Source: Saprospiraceae bacterium (lineage in GTDB: Bacteria > Bacteroidota > Bacteroidia > Chitinophagales > Saprospiraceae). Taken from it: a stretch of 7,744 nt of DNA. The position numbers and the translations under genes are program-made. Shown piece after piece: positions 1 through 5,574 of this stretch. Position 1 is the first letter of the stretch. Every line of letters starts with the position of its first letter. Where the stretch lies: assembly GCA_014379665.1 (NCBI GenBank), contig JACMLK010000148.1:1-7744 (forward strand), given 5' to 3'. Under the pieces are notes generated by a model that saw only the letters and a program-made list of their open reading frames with translations, did not search any database and was not told the origin of the DNA.

Positions 1-2076
1 ATTACCAGTTTCCAGTACGGTGGCACCTGTCACAATATTATCTCCAAAAGTATATACCCTTTCTCCGATGCTTACCAACGAACTATAGGGATAAACTCCA
101 ATATCCTGGTTGCCCAGTTTGCCCCAGCTCGCTCTTATTTTCAGTTCAGAGATCAGACTACTTTCTTTAAGAAATGCCTCATTGGATACCAACCAGGCAG
201 CTGACATGGAAGGGAAAATACCCCAACGGTTGTCTTTGCCAAATCGGGATGAACCATCCTTTCTCAATGCACCGCTAAGTATGTATTTATTATCAAAATT
301 ATATGAAGCCAAACCCAAATACGATACAAGTCCCCATTCTGTAGCAATACCTGATACTCCAAGATTCTTAATATCTTCTGCAACAGACGCATTCAGATAC
401 CTGAAAAGCGGATCAGTCCTTCTGAAATTATTGGCAGAAGCACCAAGATAATCGGTATGATTGGTAATGGCTTCTGTGCCTACCAAGGCTGATATTTTAT
501 GTTTCCCAAATTTCTTTTCATAATTTGCTGTGGTGTTCCACAGTAAGGTCTGATTAAATATTCTGCCTTCATTTAATGAAGTTGGATTGTAGATTGCTGC
601 AGACAGTTTTTCTTTAAATAATTTTTCATTTTCAAAAATAAAATCACCACCTAATGTTGTTCTTATTTTTAAGTCTCCGGTGATATTGAGTTCTGCAAAT
701 ACATTTCCAAAAACCCTGCTACGTTCGATATTCCAGTCCGTATTATCAATGAGTACCAATGGATTGGCATTCCCGTCACCATAAAGTAAAGGATCGCCAA
801 GTTCAGAAGTCACGTTCACATTTGTTCCATCTTTGTATTTACCTGAAAATACAGGAGCAGCTATCAATGCATATCTTACTGCACTCAACTCATTCCCCGG
901 TCCGAATCCATCTCCGGAAGCACCGATTACTTTTCTTTTTGTATGACCGAAAGATAGGTTATTGCCGATTCTAAAAGATTTATTTCCTGTTTCCCCATTG
1001 ATTCTGACCTGATATTTTTTAAAGTTCTGACCTTTGAAAATGCCATCCTGATTTTGGTAATCACCGGAAATATATACATTGCTGTTGTCACTGCCTACCA
1101 TGGCTGATAGCGAATATTGCTGGATTGGCGCATTTGAAAAAACCTTGTCCAACCAGTTTACATCAGGTAAGGTATCCAGTATGGCCGGATCATATACTTT
1201 CAATTGATTTGCAGGATTGCGCAGTGAATTTGCATTGGTGATGGCTTCATTTCTTATAGTAAGGTATTCACGGGCATTCAGCAATTCAGGTAGCCTGATA
1301 GGTGTTTGCAAACCAGTAGATACATTAAAAGAAAAAACAGGTTTGCCTGATTTGCCTCTTTTGGTAGTGACCAGCACTACCCCATTGGCTGCTCTGCTAC
1401 CATAAATGGCAGCAGAGGCTCCGTCTTTCAGTACTTCTATGGATTGAATATCATTAACGGAGAACATATTAATATTACCCGAGGTAGGTATACCGTCAAT
1501 AATGAATAATGGATTGTTGTTGCCTAGGGTACCTGCTCCACGTATCCTCACTGCCATGTCATCACCAGGTGATCCCGTCACCTGTGTCACTGATATGCCC
1601 GGTGCCTGTCCCTGTAATGCCTGCTCTACTCCGGAAACTACTAGTTTTTCGACATCTCTGGATTTAATGGAAGATATGGCGGTCGATATATCAGTCCTGG
1701 ATTCTTTGCGGTAGCCGGTGACAATAACGTCATCCAATATTTTGGAATCCTGCTCCATCACAAGATCAATGATAGCTCTGTTGCTGACATTTATTTCCTG
1801 AGCTTTATAACCCAGATAATTGAAAACAAGAATGGATTGGGCTGAAGATGCCGTGATAGAATAATGGCCATCAACATCCGTGATGGTACCAATAGTTGTA
1901 TTTTTTTCCAGAATTTCCACTCCGATCATTGGAGTACCATCTTCTTCTGTTACTACACCTTTAACTGTAATGGACTGTGTTAAACCGGAGGAAGAAATGG
2001 CAAGTAAGGCCACTACAAAAACACAACTAACAATATTACGAATATTGCCGGAAATACAATTATTGAGTCTTATCAT
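1..2076 (-). CDS. SusC/RagA family TonB-linked outer-membrane receptor, N-terminal 692 residues (cut by left edge)
   Basis: This outer-membrane beta-barrel protein imports oligosaccharides or other bulky nutrients, powered by TonB/ExbBD, and normally works with a surface SusD-like lipoprotein. The reading frame is open from the ATG at 2076 to the window edge. Residues 1-34 look like a signal peptide, with a hydrophobic run (VSCVFVVALLAI) ending near GLTQS. Residues about 35-108 form the carboxypeptidase-regulatory-like extension (ITVKGVVTEEDGTPMIGV). Residues about 115-240 are the plug domain, with the SusC hallmarks DDVIVTGYRKE, VRIRGAGTLGNNNPLFIIDG and EVLKDGASAAIYGSRAANGV. The barrel follows, including SSRFGKDNRWGIFPSMSAAW and SELKIRASWGKLGNQD. 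Family members have roughly 1000-1100 residues, so about a third of the barrel and any susD gene lie outside the window. The gene is divergent from an AraC-family regulator. The substrate cannot be told from the sequence. Family assignment is very secure. Confidence 0.96.
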   Translation of the reverse strand, partial: MIRLNNCISGNIRNIVSCVFVVALLAISSSGLTQSITVKGVVTEEDGTPMIGVEILEKNTTIGTITDVDGHYSITASSAQSILVFNYLGYKAQEINVSNRAIIDLVMEQDSKILDDVIVTGYRKESRTDISTAISSIKSRDVEKLVVSGVEQALQGQAPGISVTQVTGSPGDDMAVRIRGAGTLGNNNPLFIIDGIPTSGNINMFSVNDIQSIEVLKDGASAAIYGSRAANGVVLVTTKRGKSGKPVFSFNVSTGLQTPIRLPELLNAREYLTIRNEAITNANSLRNPANQLKVYDPAILDTLPDVNWLDKVFSNAPIQQYSLSAMVGSDNSNVYISGDYQNQDGIFKGQNFKKYQVRINGETGNKSFRIGNNLSFGHTKRKVIGASGDGFGPGNELSAVRYALIAAPVFSGKYKDGTNVNVTSELGDPLLYGDGNANPLVLIDNTDWNIERSRVFGNVFAELNITGDLKIRTTLGGDFIFENEKLFKEKLSAAIYNPTSLNEGRIFNQTLLWNTTANYEKKFGKHKISALVGTEAITNHTDYLGASANNFRRTDPLFRYLNASVAEDIKNLGVSGIATEWGLVSYLGLASYNFDNKYILSGALRKDGSSRFGKDNRWGIFPSMSAAWLVSNEAFLKESSLISELKIRASWGKLGNQDIGVYPYSSLVSIGERVYTFGDNIVTGATVLETGN

Positions 2077-2107
2077 TCCCACAACTTAAAATTTTATTCT
2101 GATGTTG

Positions 2108-2115
2108 CAAAATTA
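2108..2115 (-). promoter_or_regulatory. -7 promoter element of the SusC-like gene (TAATTTTG)
   Basis: On the minus strand this reads TAATTTTG, a full match to the Bacteroidota -7 consensus TAnnTTTG. It implies a transcript start near 2101-2104 and a leader of about 25 nt. There is no good -33 TTTG at the usual 19-21 bp distance. The nearest TTG is only 13 bp upstream, which is what one expects of an activator-dependent promoter. The start site is inferred, not mapped. Confidence 0.55.
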
Positions 2116-2138
2116 TACAGTATTTCTGCAAGTACATG

Positions 2139-2170
2139 ATACTTTTATGTCAATTCTCCATACTTTTATG
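2139..2170. promoter_or_regulatory. Candidate AraC-type operator: two 11-bp direct repeats, 21-bp period
   Basis: The 11-mer ATACTTTTATG occurs exactly at 2139-2149 and again at 2160-2170, so the two copies lie on the same face of the helix, two turns apart. Outside the 11 bp the copies do not match. Relative to the inferred SusC transcript start, the proximal copy is centred near -42 and the distal copy near -63. AraC-family proteins typically bind direct-repeat half-sites about 21 bp apart in this position. The divergent AraC-family gene next door is the obvious candidate binder. The repeat is directly visible; the binding is inference. Confidence 0.6.
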
Positions 2171-2285
2171 AATTATTTAGTTATTCGGTCAATAAGTGAC
2201 TTTAATTTTAATTTGTGGCGGATTCGGTTTAACTGAATCCTCTTGTAAAGTCTTATTATTTATTAAAATTGAATCCAAAAACAGT

Positions 2286-3263
2286 ATGAATGTATTCCGC
2301 GAAAATACCCCACTCAAAGAAAATGACATCTGTGTAGTACTTGATTCATCCAACAATGGATTTGATTATCCGGTGCACAATCATCCTGAAATTGAGATCA
2401 ATCTGGTATTAGGCATGTCAGGGCGACGGGTAGTTGGCGATTCGTCAGAAGAATATCACCATAATGATCTGGTGATACTCGGTCCGTATCTTTACCACAA
2501 ATGGTATGGAGATGAGAAGCTTTTACAAGAAAAAAAACCGTACAGGGTGATTACCATTCAATTTGATTTTAAACAATTCACCGGCGGATTTTTGATGAAG
2601 GACAGTTTCTATACCGTACAGAATTTGTTAAAAGAATCTGTCCGTGGCATCCAGTTTCTGGACAAAACGTTGGAAGCTGCCAGCACCATTATGAAAGAAA
2701 TGACTGAAAATCACGGATTTGACAATACCATTTCATTTTTAAAATTACTTGATTTATTATCGCATTCTACTGATCGCAGATATCTGTCAAGTCTGGAAAT
2801 AAGTGCACAATCAACCATCAACAATGATACACGAATACAGATAGCAAACGCCTATATCCTGCAAAATTACAGCAACCCCAACATCAAAATGAGTGATGTC
2901 GCTGAACAGGTAAAAATGACGGTGAATACATTCAGTCACTTCTTTCAAAAGCAATCTTTCAGAAGCTTCAGTAATTTTCTGATAGATTTGCGATTGGCTA
3001 AAGCTTGTAAACTAATTCTGGAGTCTGATAAAACCATCAGTGAAATTTGTTATAAATCAGGCTTTAACAATCTGGCCAATTTCAACAGATTATTTAAAAA
3101 GTACCGCGGACTTACCCCCGTTGAATTCAGAAATAAAAGATTACAGGCTATAGATTTTGCTTGGGACAAACAAGTGACTCCATGGCAGTTCGTACCTTCA
3201 GATGTCCAAAACAATGAAATAATAAGACCGAAAACCTACTCCACCAGAATATTGCATCTGTGA
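2286..3263 (+). CDS. AraC-family transcriptional regulator with N-terminal cupin sensor domain
   Basis: The 325-residue product is a cytoplasmic DNA-binding regulator. Residues about 15-95 form an AraC_binding cupin fold, with the histidine/acid cluster H31, H33, E35 and E37 (YPVHNHPEIEINLV), and probably sense a small ligand such as a sugar. Residues about 186-284 form the double helix-turn-helix. The first helix pair covers IKMSDVAEQVKMTVNTFSHFF and the second ISEICYKSGFNNLANFNRLF, followed by the family signature KKYRGLTPVEFRNKR. A 41-residue tail after the signature is longer than usual. I chose the ATG at 2286 because the cupin begins soon after it. An in-frame ATG at 2196 would add 30 residues with no family resemblance. 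Only a 7/8 match to the -7 motif is seen upstream (TTAATTTG, 2208-2215). The gene diverges from the SusC-like receptor and probably controls it through the 21-bp-spaced repeats between them, and may also autoregulate. Its ligand is unknown. Confidence 0.93.
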   Translation: MNVFRENTPLKENDICVVLDSSNNGFDYPVHNHPEIEINLVLGMSGRRVVGDSSEEYHHNDLVILGPYLYHKWYGDEKLLQEKKPYRVITIQFDFKQFTGGFLMKDSFYTVQNLLKESVRGIQFLDKTLEAASTIMKEMTENHGFDNTISFLKLLDLLSHSTDRRYLSSLEISAQSTINNDTRIQIANAYILQNYSNPNIKMSDVAEQVKMTVNTFSHFFQKQSFRSFSNFLIDLRLAKACKLILESDKTISEICYKSGFNNLANFNRLFKKYRGLTPVEFRNKRLQAIDFAWDKQVTPWQFVPSDVQNNEIIRPKTYSTRILHL

Positions 3264-3283
3264 AAGAAAGCTTCTGCTCGTCA

Positions 3284-3322
3284 TAGGTTAACTTAAATCG
3301 TTGTGTCGCCTTGGCTTTGTCA
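3284..3322 (+). repeat. Bipartite palindromic repeat, copy A (REP-like)
   Basis: This is the first of three same-orientation copies of a short repeat in the window. Its aligned 35-nt core (3288-3322) matches copy C at 28 of 35 positions and copy B at 24 of 35 without gaps. The left half centres on the palindrome GTTAAC and the right half on GCCTTGGC, followed by TTTGTCA. No reading frame is recognisable. The family link to the nearby REP-associated transposase is inferred from proximity and structure. Confidence 0.6.
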
Positions 3323-3326
3323 CCGA

Positions 3327-3351
3327 TTGTCGAAGTTTGCAACTTCGATAA
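3327..3351 (+). terminator. Strong hairpin downstream of the AraC-family gene
   Basis: An 11-bp stem (one G-T wobble) with a TGC loop, core arms CGAAGTT and AACTTCG, lies about 64 nt after the regulator's stop codon. It could end the regulator transcript, but no T-run follows, so it is not a classical intrinsic terminator. It lies directly after repeat copy A and could equally be part of a REP-type cluster. Confidence 0.35.
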
Positions 3352-3390
3352 CATATATTAAGAATTTATAATTCGATATCATCCGTTCGG

Positions 3391-3433
3391 CGTAAGTTAA
3401 GCTACGTCGTTGCATCCCTATGGCTTAGCCATA
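3391..3433 (+). repeat. Bipartite palindromic repeat, copy B (REP-like)
   Basis: The aligned core (3397-3431) matches copy C at 26 of 35 positions. The left half has CGTA and TACG arms around GTTAAG. The right half is a perfect hairpin, TATGGC-TTA-GCCATA (3419-3433). Differences from the other copies in the right half include changes that complete this stem, which suggests that base pairing is conserved rather than sequence alone. It lies about 30 bp upstream of the -7 element of the next gene. Confidence 0.6.
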
Positions 3434-3461
3434 AAAAATAAAAACAAATGTCCGGTTTTTA

Positions 3462-3469
3462 TATCTTTG
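3462..3469 (+). promoter_or_regulatory. -7 promoter element of the DUF1905/YdeI-like gene (TATCTTTG)
   Basis: TATCTTTG matches the Bacteroidota consensus TAnnTTTG at every fixed position. It would start transcription near 3474-3476, about 24 nt before the ATG at 3499. No clear -33 TTTG is present. An 8-codon mini-ORF begins at 3476 and its TGA overlaps the gene's ATG, which is probably chance. The same octamer precedes the ATPase-HNH operon. Confidence 0.5.
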
Positions 3470-3498
3470 CCATACATGATTAAAAGATATCAAATTTC

Positions 3499-3981
3499 AT
3501 GAACGACACTGCCCTGGTCGACAACCACTATTTACTTGAACGCTTCAATGCAAAAGGAGGATGGACCTATGCGCAGATCCCTGAAATACCGCAAGACAAA
3601 AGAGCGCACTTCGGTTGGGTAAAAGTCAGGGGGACCATCGATGGATATGAGATAAAAAAGTATCATCTAATGCCCATGGGAAATGGAAAACTATTTCTGC
3701 CGGTTAAAGCAGAAATCAGAAAAAAAATAAGGAAACAGGAAGGAGACTACGTTCACGTCATACTGTTTGCTGATAAAGAACCGCTCGAAATTCCGCAGGA
3801 ATATCTTGATTGTCTGCAGGATGAACCCTCCGCACTCAAATTTTTTAATACCTTGAGCGAATCCGAACAAAAATTCTATTCAGATTGGATTTATAGCGCC
3901 AAAACAGAAGTGACAAAAGAAAGCAGAATGGCTTTAAGTATAGACCGGTTGCTCAAAGGCAAAAAAAGATACGACCCTTAA
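3499..3981 (+). CDS. DUF1905 and YdeI/OmpD-associated (OmdA) domain protein
   Basis: A 160-residue soluble protein without signal peptide or membrane segment. Residues about 12-93 match DUF1905: GWTYAQIP (21-28), VKVRGTIDGYEI (41-52), LMPMGNGKLFLPVKAEIR (57-74) and the GDYVHV strand (82-87). Residues about 98-157 match the OmdA domain, with a P-x-YL start, DWIYSAKTEVTKESRM (129-144) and a lysine-rich end. The two-domain order and length are usual for the family. OmdA domains are named after a Salmonella protein linked to OmpD and to cationic-peptide tolerance. The biochemical activity is unknown, and that role should not be assumed here. The gene has its own promoter, sits just after repeat copies A and B, and converges on the transposase gene 71 bp away. 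Its position between REP-like repeats may be coincidental. Confidence 0.88.
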   Translation: MNDTALVDNHYLLERFNAKGGWTYAQIPEIPQDKRAHFGWVKVRGTIDGYEIKKYHLMPMGNGKLFLPVKAEIRKKIRKQEGDYVHVILFADKEPLEIPQEYLDCLQDEPSALKFFNTLSESEQKFYSDWIYSAKTEVTKESRMALSIDRLLKGKKRYDP

Positions 3982-3984
3982 TGC

Positions 3985-4017
3985 AAAAGCAGGCTGTACG
4001 GGGCGACTGTGGCTTTT
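3985..4017 (+). terminator. Possible terminator hairpin after the DUF1905/YdeI-like gene
   Basis: Six-base arms AAAAGC (3985-3990) and GCTTTT (4012-4017) bracket a G-rich 21-nt interior right after the stop codon. The short stem and large loop make this a weak candidate. Confidence 0.25.
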
Positions 4018-4032
4018 ACCTTATAAAATATC

Positions 4033-4054
4033 AATTGTATAGACTATACCAATT
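4033..4054. terminator. Palindrome between the convergent gene ends
   Basis: The perfect 13-nt palindrome GTATAGACTATAC (4037-4049) is extended by AATT arms with one bulged C. It overlaps the transposase stop codon. It could act as a two-way terminator for the convergent pair or mark the transposase-side end of the mobile unit. Neither is proven. Confidence 0.3.
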
Positions 4055-4577
4055 ATTTACAAAATTTATCTTCCTTCCATTTTGCAGGATTGTGTATAAT
4101 GTATTCTGAAATCCTTTGGTAGGATTCTACGTTGCGAATGATGTGTTCGTAATAATTTCGTTGCCATATTTTTTCAATTACAAGGTTATTCCTGAACCAT
4201 TTTGTTACACCGATTTTAAAACCCTTAACAATGGATCCAATAGAACGTGGTATCAATTTTTGAAATTCATTTTGTCGGGGTTGAAAATTTTCAACCCCTG
4301 ACAATTCAATTATACCATGAACATGATTCGGCATAACAATATATTCATGTAATATGGCATTCGGAAAATGTTTTGGAATTTCCAACCAACATTCATCCGC
4401 ATTTTTACCTGCATCATTCAAAATCATATCACCATTTTCAATTTTACCAAACCTGTATTCCCTACTTTCACAACAAATGGTGATAAAATATAAACCTTCC
4501 TGCGAATAATCATAACCCTTCAATCGTATTGATCTGCGGTGATGTTTCTGTGGATTATATTTTGGTTTCTCGTTCAT
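4053..4577 (-). CDS. REP-associated tyrosine transposase (RAYT; IS200-like Y1/HUH family)
   Basis: A 174-residue single-strand DNA transposase of the domesticated IS200/IS605-related group, which binds and cleaves short palindromic REP sequences. Residues 20-36 carry the first strand (YDYSQEGLYFITICCESR). The HUH metal-binding motif is VMPNHVHGII (H85 and H87). The probable nucleophile is in WQRNYYEHIIRN (Y142 or Y143, with Y143 in the usual YEHIIR context). SIGSIVKGFKIGVTKWFR and the C-terminal YIIHNPAKW are further family hallmarks. All key residues are present and the length is normal, so it appears intact. The ATG at 4577 is the only sensible start. Repeat copy C begins 17 bp upstream of it, and copies A and B lie beyond its 3' side. 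Only a 7/8 match to a -7 element is seen (TATTTTTC, minus strand, 4637-4644). A perfect 22-bp palindrome lies inside the gene. Confidence 0.93.
   Translation of the reverse strand: MNEKPKYNPQKHHRRSIRLKGYDYSQEGLYFITICCESREYRFGKIENGDMILNDAGKNADECWLEIPKHFPNAILHEYIVMPNHVHGIIELSGVENFQPRQNEFQKLIPRSIGSIVKGFKIGVTKWFRNNLVIEKIWQRNYYEHIIRNVESYQRISEYIIHNPAKWKEDKFCK
4277..4298. repeat. Perfect 22-bp palindrome inside the transposase gene
   Basis: The half-site GGGGTTGAAAA is followed directly by its exact reverse complement. With a one-base bulge, the outer bases GTC and GAC extend the pairing to 4274-4302. It encodes the segment around ENFQP (about residues 94-100), between the HUH motif and the helical part carrying the tyrosine. 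Such a long perfect palindrome in coding DNA is unlikely by chance. It could be a REP-like insertion kept in frame or a binding site for the enzyme. Confidence 0.7.
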
Positions 4578-4594
4578 ATATTTACATCCGCTCT

Positions 4595-4635
4595 ACGTAG
4601 TTAACCTACGTCGCAGTGTCGCCATGGCTTTGACA
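4595..4635 (+). repeat. Bipartite palindromic repeat, copy C (REP-like)
   Basis: The left half is a clean hairpin, ACGTAG-TTAAC-CTACGT (4595-4611). The right half has TGTC and GACA arms around the palindrome GCCATGGC (4617-4635). This is the most regular of the three copies and probably nearest the ancestral form. It lies in the leader of the transposase gene, where folding could also affect its expression. Confidence 0.65.
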
Positions 4636-4658
4636 TGAAAAATATTCCCGGATCTACG

Positions 4659-4689
4659 TGGGCGAATGGGAAAGTGTTTTTATCGCCCA
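4659..4689 (-). terminator. Hairpin after the ATPase-HNH operon
   Basis: Arms TGGGCGA (4659-4665) and TCGCCCA (4683-4689), separated by 17 nt, lie 15 bp past the HNH stop codon on the minus strand. It is GC-rich but is not followed by a T-run on that strand. It is a plausible but unproven operon end. Confidence 0.35.
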
Positions 4690-4704
4690 TAAAAGGAACA
4701 TGGA

Positions 4705-5574
4705 TTACCAATGTAGCGCTTCGGGCAATTTCTTAAAAATTGTTACCCATTTAGGAGTAACTTTACTTTCTACGAGTTTGATACTGACCCAAACAGATGG
4801 GTGTTGGTATGATTGAATATATTTTTTATAACTCTCTTTAATTTCAGCCTTTAACTCCGTCAGACTTTTGGAGAAATCAAATTTCTTATCATAAGGACTT
4901 ATATTTTTTATTAGTGCAGCCATGCTACGGGAATTTAAAATTTTGATTAATTCACTGCACATAAAATAATAATGTATTGCAGCACTTTTTCTCGCTTCTA
5001 TCAGTAAATCTCTTTGATTGATTGCCAGTATTTCCAGTGTTTTCTCAGCTTTACTCTGTTCTTTTTTGGGTAACCCCGGAAGCATGTCAAACTTAAAAGA
5101 CTGCATATTCAGAATCAGAAAATTATTGGGAGGTTCGGTTCTGGGGTTAATAAAAGCTCCTTCCTGAAACGTTGGTTCCAACCCCCTTATTAACTCCAGA
5201 ACATCTCCAGTGGGTTGGATTACAAAGAATTTATCAAGTTTTAAGGCAGAGTTGCATTGTTTACAAGCCAGAATATAATTTTCCCATTCAAAAGTTCTTG
5301 AAGGAAAAAATGATTTAGGATAGATATGCTCAATATCATTGGCTTCACTTTGTTCACAATAATTGCACACCTCCACAAATACGCACATGGATTTTAATTC
5401 TGATTTGATTACTTCAAAAGCTTTTTTCCCTTTAGCACCTCCTTTAGAATTCCATAGAGATTGAGCTTTTTTTGCTTTTTCTGCAAAAGTTGTTTGATTG
5501 TCAATTTGTGACTGAAGTTTATTCAACTTTTCTATTTCGTCCAGTTGCAGGTTTTTAGAAGCTATTTGTATCAT
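4705..5574 (-). CDS. HNH endonuclease, PtuB-like partner of the upstream ATPase
   Basis: A 289-residue protein with an HNH nuclease core. CNYC (C70, C73) and CKQCN (C104, C107) form the zinc-binding knuckles. DIEHIYPK carries the first catalytic histidine (H83). WENY gives N99, and the CxxCN asparagine (N108) takes the third position. This CxxC-EHxxPK-WxN-CxxCN layout is that of the PtuB/TIGR02646-type nucleases, which accompany ABC-like ATPases in Septu and some retron systems. The N-terminal 60 residues are charged and helical, possibly an ATPase-binding arm. Residues 115-289 show no domain I recognise. The start codon overlaps the ATPase stop as ATGA, indicating translational coupling. By family analogy, the enzyme would be held by the ATPase and cut DNA or another nucleic acid on infection. 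That role is inference. All catalytic residues appear intact. Confidence 0.85.
   Translation of the reverse strand: MIQIASKNLQLDEIEKLNKLQSQIDNQTTFAEKAKKAQSLWNSKGGAKGKKAFEVIKSELKSMCVFVEVCNYCEQSEANDIEHIYPKSFFPSRTFEWENYILACKQCNSALKLDKFFVIQPTGDVLELIRGLEPTFQEGAFINPRTEPPNNFLILNMQSFKFDMLPGLPKKEQSKAEKTLEILAINQRDLLIEARKSAAIHYYFMCSELIKILNSRSMAALIKNISPYDKKFDFSKSLTELKAEIKESYKKYIQSYQHPSVWVSIKLVESKVTPKWVTIFKKLPEALHW

Noticed and set aside
110..1974. Several plus-strand open frames of 60-113 codons
   Set aside because: They are antisense to the SusC-like gene, whose minus-strand frame is continuous with clear family motifs throughout.
2196..2285. Longer N-terminus for the AraC-family regulator from the ATG at 2196
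   Set aside because: The extra 30 residues have no family similarity, and the 2286 ATG lies at the expected distance before the cupin domain.
4116..4301. Plus-strand 61-codon frame
   Set aside because: It is antisense to the transposase gene and has no recognisable features.
4053..4577. Complete IS200/IS605 insertion sequence
   Set aside because: There is no tnpB or accessory gene, and the protein has RAYT features. A domesticated REP-associated enzyme fits better than an autonomous insertion sequence.
3284..4635. CRISPR array
   Set aside because: The three repeats are diverged, palindromic and irregularly spaced (about 110 and 1200 bp apart), unlike a CRISPR array.
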